The translations under genes and the position numbers were made by a program. From Gluconacetobacter tumulisoli (lineage in GTDB: Bacteria; Pseudomonadota; Alphaproteobacteria; Acetobacterales; Acetobacteraceae), in assembly GCF_014174155.1 (NCBI RefSeq), contig NZ_JABEQM010000004.1, positions 248,001 to 312,000 on the forward strand: 64,000 nt of DNA, read 5' to 3'. The notes beneath the pieces are model-generated. The model saw nothing but the letters and a program-made list of their open reading frames with translations. It was not told where the DNA came from and ran no database searches. Position 1 is the stretch's first letter, and each line of letters opens with the position of its first letter. This document shows, one piece after another, positions 19,345-31,706 of this stretch.

Positions 19345-19371
19345 AAAAAAAGAGGCCGGACGGATCCGGCC
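19345..19371 (-). terminator. Intrinsic terminator between speD and speE
   Basis: On the minus strand the stem GGCCGGA / TCCGGCC (four-base loop) is followed by TC and a run of seven T. This is the best-formed Rho-independent terminator in the window. It lies after speD and directly before speE, which makes it a candidate attenuator rather than a simple operon end. Confidence 0.8.
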
Positions 19372-19415
19372 CCCGGGGTCATGCGGACGGCGTCCGTGGG
19401 CGCCATCCCGGCCCG

Positions 19416-19877
19416 TCAGCCGACCCGGCCGCGACGCTGTTCGTCGACGACCACCCGGCCCGCCTGGAACAGACGCTGCATCACCGGGATCGCAAGGTGC
19501 GGATCGCACGCGCCGCACATGAAGATATCCACGGCGGCAAAATCGCGTTCGGGCCATGTGTGGATCGAAATGTGGCTCTCGGCCAGCACGACGACGCCCG
19601 ACACCCCGCCGTTGGGCGAGAAATGATGGAAATGGCTATGCAGGATCGTGGCCCCGGCCGTCACCGCCGCCTCGCACAGGGTGCGGTCGATCTGCGCCGG
19701 ATCATCCAGATTCCGGGCCTCCCAAAGATCGACGAGAAGATGCGTTCCCGCAAACTTCATCCCGTCTTTCTCGACGAAATAATCCGTCCGTTCCTCGGTG
19801 GAGGAGGAAGGAGAAGAGGACATCTGGTTATTGCTCGGGAGTTCCGAGACCATCCCCAGCTGAGCAAGTGCGTTCAT
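19416..19877 (-). CDS. speD: S-adenosylmethionine decarboxylase proenzyme
   Basis: Pyruvoyl enzyme that makes decarboxylated SAM, the aminopropyl donor for SpeE. The 153-residue protein is the short bacterial/archaeal class. Self-cleavage is expected between E100 and S101 in the LAESHISIHTWPE motif; the catalytic FMCGACDPH segment follows. About 25 residues at the N terminus are Ser/Gln-rich and unusual for the family. ATG 19877 is preceded by GGGGGTACGTG. It has a leader of up to 200 bases with a 19-base palindrome. Works with SpeE in spermidine synthesis. Confidence 0.94.
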   Translation of the reverse strand: MNALAQLGMVSELPSNNQMSSSPSSSTEERTDYFVEKDGMKFAGTHLLVDLWEARNLDDPAQIDRTLCEAAVTAGATILHSHFHHFSPNGGVSGVVVLAESHISIHTWPERDFAAVDIFMCGACDPHLAIPVMQRLFQAGRVVVDEQRRGRVG

Positions 19878-19919
19878 CACGTACCCCCAAACCAGTAGAC
19901 AGCCTGTTGGGCGGGATCG

Positions 19920-19938
19920 CCCCCTTGGGCCAAGGGGG
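19920..19938 (-). promoter_or_regulatory. Palindrome in the speD leader
   Basis: CCCCCTTGG-G-CCAAGGGGG is a 19-base palindrome with a single central base, 43 bases upstream of the speD ATG. It could be an operator or an mRNA hairpin that affects polyamine gene expression. No match to a known polyamine riboregulator was recognised. Confidence 0.4.
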
Positions 19939-20077
19939 CCGCTGATAAGGCCACAGCCTTGCTGGCGCAAGTGTTTTCGGCGGTTCGGGGGTAAAGATTT
20001 TTATGTATTTTCCATGACACGGATCCGGGACACGGACCCGGCCGCCGCGCCCGGGGCACGACGGGCCGGATCCCGCG

Positions 20078-22999
20078 TCAGGCGCGGGCCCGCCGCCCGC
20101 GCTTTTTCGGCGCGGGGGCGACATCTGCCAGCAGGGGCCGCAGGAAGCGCCCGGTATGGCTGTCCGGGCAGGCGGCGATGTCCTCGGGCGTGCCCTCGGC
20201 AACGATGCGCCCGCCGCCGTCGCCGCCTTCCGGCCCCATGTCCAGCACCCAGTCGGCGGTCTTGATGACCTCCAGATTATGTTCGATCACCACCACGGTG
20301 TTGCCCTGGTCGACCAGGGCATGCAGCACCTCCAGCAACTTGCGCACATCCTCGGTATGCAGGCCTGTCGTCGGTTCATCGAGGATGTACAGGGTGCGCC
20401 CCGTGGCACGGCGGGCCAGTTCCTTGGACAGCTTGACGCGCTGCGCCTCGCCGCCCGACAGGGTGGTCGCCTGCTGGCCCAGTGCCACATAGCCCAGCCC
20501 CACCTGCTGCAGGATCGCCAGCCGGTCGCGGATGCGCGGCACGGCCGAGAAATACGGCAGGGCCTCGTCCACCGTCATGGCCAGCACGTCAGCGATGGAT
20601 TTGCCGCGGAACTTCACGTCCAGCGTCTCGCGGTTATAGCGCGCGCCCTTGCAGGTATCGCAGGTCACGAACACGTCCGGCAGAAAGTGCATCTCGATCT
20701 TCAGCACGCCGTCGCCCTGGCAGGCCTCGCACCGTCCGCCCTTGACGTTGAACGAGAATCGGCCGGGCTTGTAGCCCCGGGCCTTGCTTTCCGGCAGTTC
20801 GGCGAACCAGTCGCGGATCGGTGCGAACAGGTCGGTATAGGTCGCGGGGTTGGAGCGCGGCGTGCGGCCGATCGGCGACTGGTCGATGTCGATGATCTTG
20901 TCCAGCAGGTCCAGCCCCGCGATCCGGCGATAGGGCGCGGGATTCTGTCCCGAACCCATCAATTGCCGCGACAGCGCCTTGTACAGCGTGTCGATCACCA
21001 GCGTCGACTTGCCCCCGCCCGAAACGCCGGTCACGCAGGTGAAGGTGCCCAGCGGAAAATGCGCGGTCACATCCTTCAGATTGTTGCCGGCCGCGCCCTC
21101 CAGCACCAGGGTGCGCGCCGGATCGATGGGGCGCCGCTGCGCCGGCACCGCGATCCGGCGCCGGCCCGACAGGTAATCCCCGGTCAGGCTGGCCGGATTC
21201 GCAGCGACCTCGGCCGGGGTGCCGATGGCCACGACATGTCCGCCGTTGACCCCTGCCCCCGGCCCCATGTCGATCAGCCAGTCGGCGGCGCGGATCGCGT
21301 CCTCGTCATGTTCCACGACGATCAGCGTGTTCCCCAGCCGTTTCAGCCGGTCCAGCGTCACCAGCAGCCGTTCGTTGTCGCGCTGGTGCAATCCGATCGA
21401 AGGCTCGTCGAGCACGTACAGCACGCCGGTCAGGCCGGAACCGATCTGGCTGGCCAGCCGGATACGCTGGCTTTCCCCGCCCGACAGGGTCGCCGATCCG
21501 CGCGACAGCGTCAGGTAATCCAGCCCGACATCGTCCAGGAAGCGCAGCCGGTCGAGGATTTCGCGCAGGATCCGCCGGGCGATTTCGGCCCGCTGGGGCG
21601 TCAGCGTCGCTTCCACCGTGCCGAACCAGTCCAGCGCCCGGCGGATCGGCAGGTCCGACGCCGTGGCGATGTCCGATCCGGCGACGCGCACCGACAGCGC
21701 CTCGGGCCGCAGGCGCGCGCCGTGGCAGACATGGCACGGCTTGTCGGACTGGTAGCGCGACAGTTCCTCGCGCACCCAGACGCTGTCGGTTTCCGTCATG
21801 CGCCGGCGCAGGTTGGTCACCACGCCCTCGAACGGCTTGGTCAGGCCATAGGACCGCTTGCCGTCGCGATAGAGGAACGTGACCTCGTCCTTGCCGCCCT
21901 CCAGGATCACGTCGCGCACCCCCTGCGGCAGATCGCGCCAGGGCGTATCCATCCGCACCGCGTAATGGGCGGCCAGGCTTTCCAGGGTCTGCTGGTAGTA
22001 CGGACTCTGGCTGCTGCGCCACGGGGCGATCGCCGCCCCTGCCAGCGACAGCGATTCGTCGGGCACAATCAGATGCGGGTCGAAGAACGTCTCGGTCCCG
22101 ATTCCGTCGCAGGCCGGACACGCGCCCTGCGGGGCGTTGAACGAGAACAGGCGCGGCTCGATCTCCTCCAGCGTGAAGCCGCTGATCGGGCAGGCGAAGC
22201 GCGACGAGAAGACGATATGCGGCGGCGGCTCGGCGCCTTCGCCGCGCACGACCTCCTCGGCGTAGACCAGGCCGTCGGACAGGGCCAGGGCGGTCTCGAA
22301 ACTGTCGGCCAGGCGGGATTCCAGCCCCGGCTTGACGACCACGCGATCCACCACGGCCTCGACCGTGTGACGCAGCTTGCGGTTCAGGTCCGGGACCTCG
22401 GCGATCTCGTAGAGGGTGCCGTCGACCTTGACGCGGGTAAAGCCCTTGCGCTGCAGTTCGGCCAGTTCCTTGCGGCATTCGCCCTTGCGGTCGCGGATCA
22501 CCGGGGCCAGCAGGATCAGGCGCGTGCCTTCGGGTAGCGCCATGACGCGATCGACCATCTGGCTGACGGTCTGCGCCTCGATCGGCAGGCCGGTCGCGGG
22601 GGAATAGGGCACGCCGGCCCGCGCCCACAGCAGGCGCATGTAGTCATGGATTTCGGTGATCGTGCCGACGGTGGAACGCGGGTTCTTCGACGTCGTCTTC
22701 TGTTCGATGGAAATCGCCGGCGACAGGCCTTCGATCGAATCCATGTCGGGCTTGCCCATCAGTTCCAGGAACTGCCGCGCATAGGCCGACAGGCTTTCGA
22801 CATAGCGCCGCTGCCCCTCGGCATAGATCGTGTCGAAGGCCAGGGACGATTTCCCCGATCCCGACAGGCCGGTCACGACCGTCAGCGCATCGCGCGGGAT
22901 ATCGACGTCGATGTTCTTCAGGTTGTGCGCCCGCGCCCCGCGCACCCGGATCGACTGCGACGTGGGCACGCCCGGCACCGGCCTGGATGGGGTATCCAT
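20078..22999 (-). CDS. uvrA: Excinuclease ABC subunit A
   Basis: Damage-recognition ATPase of nucleotide excision repair. The 973-residue protein has two ABC modules: Walker [10 protein letters not shown] near the N terminus and GVSGGGKST in the second half, with signatures [12 protein letters not shown] and [12 protein letters not shown]. Zinc-binding segments are CPISGFTL...CPACDG and CEACQGDG...[13 protein letters not shown] 22999 ([10 protein letters not shown]) is preferred over one 81 bases upstream, because the latter would place the SOS box inside the gene. Divergent from ssb, sharing a 296-base region that contains an alphaproteobacterial SOS box, so damage induction is expected. Confidence 0.97.
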   Translation of the reverse strand: MDTPSRPVPGVPTSQSIRVRGARAHNLKNIDVDIPRDALTVVTGLSGSGKSSLAFDTIYAEGQRRYVESLSAYARQFLELMGKPDMDSIEGLSPAISIEQKTTSKNPRSTVGTITEIHDYMRLLWARAGVPYSPATGLPIEAQTVSQMVDRVMALPEGTRLILLAPVIRDRKGECRKELAELQRKGFTRVKVDGTLYEIAEVPDLNRKLRHTVEAVVDRVVVKPGLESRLADSFETALALSDGLVYAEEVVRGEGAEPPPHIVFSSRFACPISGFTLEEIEPRLFSFNAPQGACPACDGIGTETFFDPHLIVPDESLSLAGAAIAPWRSSQSPYYQQTLESLAAHYAVRMDTPWRDLPQGVRDVILEGGKDEVTFLYRDGKRSYGLTKPFEGVVTNLRRRMTETDSVWVREELSRYQSDKPCHVCHGARLRPEALSVRVAGSDIATASDLPIRRALDWFGTVEATLTPQRAEIARRILREILDRLRFLDDVGLDYLTLSRGSATLSGGESQRIRLASQIGSGLTGVLYVLDEPSIGLHQRDNERLLVTLDRLKRLGNTLIVVEHDEDAIRAADWLIDMGPGAGVNGGHVVAIGTPAEVAANPASLTGDYLSGRRRIAVPAQRRPIDPARTLVLEGAAGNNLKDVTAHFPLGTFTCVTGVSGGGKSTLVIDTLYKALSRQLMGSGQNPAPYRRIAGLDLLDKIIDIDQSPIGRTPRSNPATYTDLFAPIRDWFAELPESKARGYKPGRFSFNVKGGRCEACQGDGVLKIEMHFLPDVFVTCDTCKGARYNRETLDVKFRGKSIADVLAMTVDEALPYFSAVPRIRDRLAILQQVGLGYVALGQQATTLSGGEAQRVKLSKELARRATGRTLYILDEPTTGLHTEDVRKLLEVLHALVDQGNTVVVIEHNLEVIKTADWVLDMGPEGGDGGGRIVAEGTPEDIAACPDSHTGRFLRPLLADVAPAPKKRGRRARA

Positions 23000-23040
23000 G
23001 ATGTCCGCTCTCCGCTTTCCGTACGCGCCCGGCGCGTTCT

Positions 23041-23055
23041 GTTCATACTCTGTTC
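23041..23055. promoter_or_regulatory. LexA (SOS) box, GTTC-N7-GTTC
   Basis: GTTC-ATACTCT-GTTC matches the direct-repeat operator known for LexA in alphaproteobacteria (GTTC-N7-GTTC). A further GTTC follows six bases on (23062-23065) and one precedes it, so several overlapping half-sites exist. It lies 42 bases from the uvrA start and about 240 from ssb; both are typical SOS genes. Confidence 0.75.
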
Positions 23056-23295
23056 TGACCTGTTCCGCGCCCGCCGCCAAGATCCGCCGCCCCGGAAAAA
23101 TGCATCACCCGGCGGGTCGCGACGCCGGGGACGCCAGATGACGCGACAGGGACAGGTATCCTCGGCCACGCATTTGGGTTACCATGGCGGTTCAGCCCCG
23201 TCCGCCCATGCACCGATCCGGGCGGACGGCCTTTATTCCATGGGCGCGACCCGACGGGACGCGACTCCATACCGGACAGCGGCAGGACAAGTACT

Positions 23296-23832
23296 ATGGC
23301 GGGTAGCGTCAACAAGGTCATTCTCGTAGGCAATCTGGGCAAGGACCCCGAGGTCAGGAACAGCCAGAATGGCGCCAAGATCGTCTCCCTGACGCTTGCG
23401 ACCAGCGACACGTGGAACGACCGCGCGTCCGGCGAACGGCGGGAACGGACCGAATGGCATCGCGTGGTCATCTTCAACGATCGCATCGCCGACGTGGCCG
23501 AGCGTTTCCTGCGCAAGGGACGCAAGATCTATCTGGAAGGTTCGCTGCAGACCCGCAAATGGACGGACCAGTCCGGGCAGGAGCGCTATACGACCGAGGT
23601 CGTGGTCGACCGCTTCCGCGGCGACTTGGTGCTGCTGGACAGCAACCGCGGCGGTGACGCCGGCGACGACATGGGCGGTGGTGGCGGCTATTCGGCCCCG
23701 TCCGCCCCGCGCCAGATCGGCGGCGGTCGCGGCGGCAGCCAGGGCGGCGCCCCCGCTGGCGGCCCGTCGTCCGGTGGCTGGGACGCGCCGCACGGCGGCA
23801 GCAGCGACCTGGACGACGAAATTCCGTTCTGA
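23296..23832 (+). CDS. ssb: Single-stranded DNA-binding protein
   Basis: Binds single-stranded DNA in replication, recombination and repair. The 178-residue protein has the OB fold at residues 1-110 ([55 protein letters not shown]). A glycine-rich linker follows, then the acidic partner-binding tip DLDDEIPF. Divergent from uvrA and 171 bases before gyrA. Confidence 0.97.
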   Translation: MAGSVNKVILVGNLGKDPEVRNSQNGAKIVSLTLATSDTWNDRASGERRERTEWHRVVIFNDRIADVAERFLRKGRKIYLEGSLQTRKWTDQSGQERYTTEVVVDRFRGDLVLLDSNRGGDAGDDMGGGGGYSAPSAPRQIGGGRGGSQGGAPAGGPSSGGWDAPHGGSSDLDDEIPF

Positions 23833-23989
23833 TCAATTTCCGGCGCCGCGACGGCCGGCCTGCCGGCCGCGCGATTTCTCTGCCGACGGCAAGCCGTGCT
23901 AGGGTCGCGTCGCGCGCCAGCAATCGGCCCCGCACCAGTTTTCCGCCATCCGTGTCCGCCGATACGGGGAACACGAGGGTGATTTTGAC

Positions 23990-24003
23990 ATGACGGATAT
24001 GCC

Positions 24004-24007
<4 letters not shown>
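23990..24007 (+). other. Five-codon ORF overlapping the gyrA start
   Basis: ATG ACG GAT ATG CCT TGA, with a GAGGG ribosome-site-like sequence upstream, ends inside the TTG proposed as the gyrA start (TTGA overlap). It could be a coupling mini-ORF. It could also mark a one-base change, since many alphaproteobacterial GyrA proteins begin with MTD-type residues. Confidence 0.35.
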
Positions 24008-26797
<2,790 letters not shown>

Positions 26798-26805
<8 letters not shown>

Positions 26806-27307
26806 CGCCGGGCCGCGCACGGGGTTCTATCCCGGCACGTTCGACCCGGTGACCAACGGTCACCTGGACATTATCGAACGTGCGGCGCGGCTGGTCGACC
26901 GACTGGTGATCGGGGTGGCCGAGAACATCGGCAAGCAGCCTCTGCTGTCGCTGGAAGAGCGCGTCCTGTGCGTGACGACCGAGGTACGCAAGACTGTCCG
27001 GCGCACGGGCACGACGATCGAGGTCGTCGGGTTCGGCAACCTGCTGATCGATGCCGCACGCGGCCAGGGCGCCACGGTGATCGTGCGCGGTTTGCGCGTC
27101 GTGGCGGATTTCGACTACGAGATGCAGATGTTCGGCATGAACCATCACCTGGCCCCGGATATCGAGACCATCTTCCTGATGGCCAATGAGCGGAGCCAGT
27201 ACATCTCGTCGCGGCTGGTGAAGGAAGTCGCCCGCATGGGTGGCGACATCGCCGGATTCGTTCCCCCGTTCACGCGCCGCCATGTACTGACGCGGCTTGG
27301 GGGATAA
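26798..27307 (+). CDS. coaD: Pantetheine-phosphate adenylyltransferase
   Basis: Penultimate step of coenzyme A synthesis: 4'-phosphopantetheine plus ATP to dephospho-CoA. 169 residues, normal length, with the nucleotidyltransferase N terminus [18 protein letters not shown], the [15 protein letters not shown] substrate segment and the [14 protein letters not shown] motif. ATG 26798 overlaps the last eight bases of gyrA, so the two are probably translationally coupled. Confidence 0.96.
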
Positions 27308-27365
27308 CAGCACGGCGTCCGGCGTTGCGCGCCGCGCCATACGCTTTAGCACTGGAACATGAACA

Positions 27366-27851
27366 ATGTCTGATACCGAAAACAAGGCCGACCTGATCGC
27401 CCTGGAACTGAAGACGGGCCGGGTCGTCATCCGCCTGCGGCCGGACGTGGCCCCCCTGGCCGCCGAGCGGATTCGTACCCTGGCGGCCGAAGGCTTCTAT
27501 GACAACACGCCCTTCCACCGCGTCATCCACGGCTTCATGGCGCAGGGCGGCGATCCGACCGGCACCGGCACCAGCGGCAGCCACTTGCCCGACCTGAAGG
27601 CCGAATTCACGCGCGCGGCCAAGTTCGAGCGCGGCACGGTCGGCATGGCCCGCACGATGAACCCGGACAGCGCGAACAGCCAGTTCTTCATCATGTTCGA
27701 GCCCTCCCCCCATCTCGACGGTCAGTACACGATCGTCGGCCAGGTGATCGAGGGCATGGAGCATATCGACCAGATCAAGCGCGGCGCCGGCCAGAGCGGC
27801 GTGGTCCAGGACCCCGACCGCATCATCAGCATGCGCCCCGTCACGGCCTGA
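27366..27851 (+). CDS. Peptidyl-prolyl isomerase, cyclophilin type
   Basis: A 161-residue cyclophilin that speeds cis-trans isomerisation at proline. It has no signal peptide, so a cytoplasmic PpiB-like role is expected. Family motifs are FYDNTPFHRVIHGFMAQGGDPTGTG (with the catalytic arginine in HRV), GTVGMARTMNPDSANSQFFI and GQVIEGMEHID. Follows coaD by 58 bases and may share its transcript. Confidence 0.93.
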   Translation: MSDTENKADLIALELKTGRVVIRLRPDVAPLAAERIRTLAAEGFYDNTPFHRVIHGFMAQGGDPTGTGTSGSHLPDLKAEFTRAAKFERGTVGMARTMNPDSANSQFFIMFEPSPHLDGQYTIVGQVIEGMEHIDQIKRGAGQSGVVQDPDRIISMRPVTA

Positions 27852-27913
27852 TAGAGGTTGACTTGAACCTCTGAAGCCATTACCCGAAGCCGCACCGCAC
27901 ATGCGGCTTCGGT

Positions 27914-27989
27914 GAGCCGGTAGCTCAGCCGGTAGAGCATTCGACTTTTAATCGAATGGTCGTGGGTTCGAGTCCCACCCGGCTCACCA
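27914..27989 (+). tRNA. tRNA-Lys (UUU)
   Basis: A 76-base cloverleaf with CCA encoded. The acceptor stem is GAGCCGG/CCGGCTC, the D arm GCTC...GAGC, the anticodon arm TTCGA-CTTTTAA-TCGAA with anticodon TTT, the T arm GTGGG-TTCGAGT-CCCAC, then discriminator A and CCA. All stems pair perfectly. Confidence 0.97.
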
Positions 27990-28178
27990 TTCGAAAAATT
28001 CCATATAATAGCAACCAGCTTGCAGACCGACACGGGACCGGACAATGGATCCCCGGGTGCCATCGGTGGCCTGTCGATTTCTGGTAAAACACGATTTACC
28101 GGAAAGATTCCAAGCAGGTAAATTGTCGCCGCCGAGACGCAGCCAGGGCAGGCCTTCATCGGCGAGATGCATGGGGCC

Positions 28179-29135
28179 CTAAAGATCGAGGACAAGGCAG
28201 GCACTTTTCGCCCGGGAACAGCATAGGGCGATCTGCACGTTCCGTGCCTTCTCCCCATCGCCCTGTACGCTGTCGCGATGATCGGCCTCGCCGTCCAGCA
28301 ATGGCATAAGGCACGCGCCGCACATGCCCTGCTCGCAGGACAGATCGACTGACACACCCTGCGCCAGGAGCGCCTCGGCAATGCTCTCGTCCGCCCCGAC
28401 TTCGAGGACGCGACCCGAGCGGGCCAGCCGGACCGCGAAAGCTTCGTCGCCGCCCTGATGGGCCGGAAGATCGACAGGCGGCTGGAAATGTTCGCAATGG
28501 ATCTGCTCGGCCCGCCAGCCATGGAAGAGGGCACGAGTTCGCACGGCCGCCATGAACCCGGTCGGACCGCACAGCATGATCGCATCGGCCGGATCGGCGC
28601 TCTCAAGGCCGGCCGGCGGATGGTCGGCAAAACTGGCGCGCAGGCTCGCCCCTGGACCGAACGCGCCGGCACGAAACTCCGTCAGGAACGGCGCTTCTGC
28701 GGGGCGGGAGGCATAATAGTGGAATGCAAACGATCGCCCGCGGGCGCTCAGGTCACGGACCATGGGAATCAGGGGCGTGATGCCGATTCCGCCCGCGATC
28801 AGGATATGCCGCGATGCCTCAGGCAATGGGAACGCGTTGCGTGGCGCCGAAATCATGAGTACCGCGCCCGGTTTCACACCCTCATGCAGGGAGCGGGAAC
28901 CGCCGCGTGAAGTGCTTTCCCGCTTTACGCAGATCTCGTACCAGGCCGTATCATGCGGCGAACCGCATAAGGAATATTGCCGCGTCAGACCTGCCGGCGT
29001 CAGCACGTCGATATGGGCGCCCGGCGAGAAGGCTGGCAGCGGCTTCCCGTCCGGCGCAACCAGGGTCAAACGCAGGCAATCGGTCCCTTCGGGTGCGATC
29101 TCGCACGCAATGGTCGGAAACATGGCGATCGACAT
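28179..29135 (-). CDS. Oxygenase reductase, phthalate-dioxygenase/VanB type
   Basis: Electron-transfer component (318 residues) for the adjacent Rieske oxygenase. An N-terminal flavin domain has the RQYSLCGSP motif, then an NAD domain with HILIAGGIGITPLIPMV and IMLCGPTGFMAAV. A C-terminal plant-type [2Fe-2S] ferredoxin domain carries cysteines in CEQGMCGACLM and a final IALCCSRA. This order is that of class IA reductases such as VanB. ATG 29135 is seven bases after the oxygenase stop; together with the oxygenase it forms a two-gene operon. Confidence 0.9.
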   Translation of the reverse strand: MSIAMFPTIACEIAPEGTDCLRLTLVAPDGKPLPAFSPGAHIDVLTPAGLTRQYSLCGSPHDTAWYEICVKRESTSRGGSRSLHEGVKPGAVLMISAPRNAFPLPEASRHILIAGGIGITPLIPMVRDLSARGRSFAFHYYASRPAEAPFLTEFRAGAFGPGASLRASFADHPPAGLESADPADAIMLCGPTGFMAAVRTRALFHGWRAEQIHCEHFQPPVDLPAHQGGDEAFAVRLARSGRVLEVGADESIAEALLAQGVSVDLSCEQGMCGACLMPLLDGEADHRDSVQGDGEKARNVQIALCCSRAKSACLVLDL

Positions 29136-29142
29136 GGCGGCC

Positions 29143-30183
29143 TCACGCGATGAAGAAGCGGCTGAGACCCATGTTTCGCAGGCCACGGCGGTAGGCGATC
29201 GAACTCCGGTCGGCCATGACATGCGCCTCCATCGTGGGATCGAGCGGCAGGCACTCCGGCTTCTGCGATTCCACGATGGCCTTGTCCTCCTCGAAAACGC
29301 GGCGATTGAAGTCGTAGACATCCTGAACCGGCAGGTCCTTGTCGAAATTCCGGCAGATCGGCGCGAACAGACGCGTGACCCGGGCGGACACCGGCGCGGC
29401 CGCGTTCATGATCACCAGGCGTCCCTCATTGGGGAAATGGATTTCCAGTGTCGCGGTAAACGGCAGATGCGTGCGGAAATGGCGCAGCCACTCGAAGCCG
29501 GGCCGCCCCTTGTCCGTCATGCCAATCGGATAATTCCCGACGAAGCTGCGATATTCGACTTCGAACCCCTTTTCGGTCATCCGGGGCAGGTAGGGCGGCA
29601 CGACCGGATTGTCCGGGTCGGCGAACGTGGCCGTATGGACGAAGGCAAAATGGGCGACGTCCAGGAAACCTTCGAGCTGGCGTCCGGCAAATCCGTTGAT
29701 CTCGATCCAGGGACAGGTGATCTGCTGGAATTCCGGTTCATCCCAATGCGGCATGGCCGGAATATCCACGTCACCCTCTGGACGCAGGCAGGTCCAGACC
29801 AGGCCGTAGCGCTCGACCACCGGATAGGTTCGCAGGTTCAGTTTTTTCGGAATGGCATTGTCCGGATGCGCCGGCACGCGAACGCACCGTCCGTCCGCGC
29901 CGAAACGGAAGCCGTGATACGCGCAGGCGATCGTCTGACCATCGCCCGATCCCAGGCTGAGCGGCACGCCGCGGTGCGGGCACAGATCCTGGGCGATGAC
30001 GACATCGTCGCCCGCCCGATAGACGACCAGAGGTTCGTCCAGCAGCACCGCGCCGAGCGGCTTGCTCCCGACCTCCCGCGCCAGGGCGACAGGGTACCAA
30101 TGACGGGCCAATATATGCCAGTCGGCAGGCTCGAAGGTGCAATTCCTGGGCAGGCCAGCCGGCCTATCGAGCGTTTCGGACAT
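29143..30183 (-). CDS. Rieske non-heme iron oxygenase, VanA-like
   Basis: Aromatic ring or O-demethylating oxygenase, 346 residues. The Rieske motif is CPHRG and CAYHGFRF (about residues 68-93). Mononuclear iron ligands are suggested by the FLDVAHFAFVH segment with its D and two H residues. The single-subunit layout and VanB-type reductase next door point to vanillate or methoxybenzoate-type demethylation; the exact substrate is not decided by sequence. Divergent from a LysR-type regulator 130 bases away, the usual arrangement for an inducible catabolic pair. Confidence 0.87.
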   Translation of the reverse strand: MSETLDRPAGLPRNCTFEPADWHILARHWYPVALAREVGSKPLGAVLLDEPLVVYRAGDDVVIAQDLCPHRGVPLSLGSGDGQTIACAYHGFRFGADGRCVRVPAHPDNAIPKKLNLRTYPVVERYGLVWTCLRPEGDVDIPAMPHWDEPEFQQITCPWIEINGFAGRQLEGFLDVAHFAFVHTATFADPDNPVVPPYLPRMTEKGFEVEYRSFVGNYPIGMTDKGRPGFEWLRHFRTHLPFTATLEIHFPNEGRLVIMNAAAPVSARVTRLFAPICRNFDKDLPVQDVYDFNRRVFEEDKAIVESQKPECLPLDPTMEAHVMADRSSIAYRRGLRNMGLSRFFIA

Positions 30184-30313
30184 TTCTGGAGTCCTGAATA
30201 AGAAGCGGTGACGCGTCTTGGCGCCCCCGGATCTCCAGACAATTTCATAGTCAATGCGTTCTCGGATATATCATAAATCAGTTTTATGCGTTCGCAAAAA
30301 GAGAGCACCGCAT

Positions 30314-31220
30314 ATGCCCGTCTTCGCGCGTTTCCTCCGCTATTTCATGGCGGTGGCGCACCATGGTTCGATCCGCAAGGCGTCGGACGAATTGCGGATC
30401 GCCGCCTCAGCGATCGATCGGCAATTGCTGCAGGGCGAACAGACACTGGGGACGCCGTTATTCGAACGCCTGCCGACCGGCCTAAGGCTTACCGCGACCG
30501 GCGAACTGTTCCTGACCGCGGCAAGACGGTGGACACGCGACCTCGATAACCTGCGCGTGCAAATCGACGATCTTAAGGGCCTGCGCCGCGGCCAGGTCGA
30601 CCTGCTGATCCCCGACGCGCTGACGAAAGGCTTCATTCCGCACCTGATGGCGCAACTGCGCGAGACGCATCCCGGCATCGTCATTCGCGTCCTGGTCCGC
30701 AATACCAGGGACATCGGCGCGCTTCTCATGGATGGTGCTGCGGATTTTGCCCTTCAGCTCGACCCGGGGACCAGCCGGGAACTGATCGTCCACGCCCACG
30801 CAACCTTTCCCGTGGGCTTCATCAGCCTGCCCGGCCATCCCATCACCCTGCAAAAGGAGGCGCGATTCAGCCTTTGCGCCGAATTTCCCATGGTTGTTCC
30901 CGCGTCCCCGTTGGCGCTGCGGCGCCAGCTCGATCTGCTGGAGATCGAAACCGACATCAAGCCACAGGCCGTCGCATCAGCCGACAATATCCAGATGATC
31001 AAATCCCTCGTTTCCTCGGGTGTCGGCATCGGCATACTCAGCTATCTGGATGTGCTGGACGAAGTCAAAAAAGCAGGAGCTGGCTTTCACGCCCATCGCG
31101 AACAGGACTCTTTCACCGCTGACGCTCGCGCTCTGCCTTGATCGTTCCCGGCAGATTTCGGGCGCCGCACGTCTCGTCATACTGGAGATAGAGAAGATTT
31201 TTCTGGAACACGCCTATTAA
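30314..31220 (+). pseudogene. LysR-type regulator with frameshift at an A6 run
   Basis: The N-terminal 251 codons encode a winged-helix domain (FLRYFMAVAHHGSIRKASDE, FERLPTGLRLTATGE) and most of the effector domain. At 31067-31072 there is a run of six A. In the current frame translation ends at 31141 after unrelated residues. Shifting by +1 restores KKQELAFTPIANRTLSPLTL and continues to a stop at 31220, giving about 301 residues, the normal length of the family. One extra A is the simplest explanation: a sequencing slip, a phase-variable tract or true inactivation. Presumed regulator of the divergent Rieske oxygenase operon. Confidence 0.8.
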
Positions 31221-31263
31221 GGCGTGGCGGCATGCCTCTCGCGGCTACCGTATTCCCCCAATG

Positions 31264-31292
31264 AAAAAGGGCACCTTACGGTGCCCTTTTTT
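31264..31292 (-). terminator. Terminator after the cold shock gene
   Basis: Stem AAAGGGCACC/GGTGCCCTTT with a TTAC loop and A/T tracts on both sides lies four bases past the csp stop. It can work in both directions and so also closes the LysR gene. Confidence 0.85.
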
Positions 31293-31295
31293 GTC

Positions 31296-31502
31296 TCAGC
31301 CGACCCGGAGGTTGGTGGCGGACACTTTGCCGCTCCGCCCCGTTTCCAGTTCGTAGCTGAGGGTCTGACCTTCGTTCAGACCGCGCAGCCCGGCCTGCTC
31401 GACCGCCGAGATATGCACGAACACATCGCTCGCGCCGTCAGTCGGCTGAATAAATCCGAAACCCTTCTGGGCGTTGAACCACTTGACTGTGCCTGTAGCC
31501 AT
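31296..31502 (-). CDS. Cold shock protein
   Basis: A 68-residue cold-shock-domain protein that binds RNA and single-stranded DNA. RNP motifs KGFGFIQP and VFVHISAV are intact, with the N terminus GTVKWFNAQ. The space up to 31706 holds only its leader and promoter; such genes often have long structured leaders, but none was modelled here. Confidence 0.95.
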   Translation of the reverse strand: MATGTVKWFNAQKGFGFIQPTDGASDVFVHISAVEQAGLRGLNEGQTLSYELETGRSGKVSATNLRVG

Positions 31503-31706
31503 GACAGGTCTCCTTGATAACCGGCTCCCGCGCGAAAATACGCGGGATCGAGACTTTTCTTTTTTCGGAGACGCCAGAATGTCGCGGGTGCGGCTACTAT
31601 GAAATCTTGCCCGTGGCTGAAAAGTCCAGCCGAGAGCGGTCTATAGATCCTCACGGCCGGAAATGCACGAACTTAATGGAAGGCAAGCGACATCGCCCGC
31701 CCGCCG

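Noticed and set aside
31064-31075. Programmed -1 frameshifting at the A run of the LysR gene
   Set aside because: The restoring shift is +1, not -1, and the zero-frame codons are GTC AAA AAA, which is not the A-AAA-AAG heptamer in register. A plain indel is simpler.
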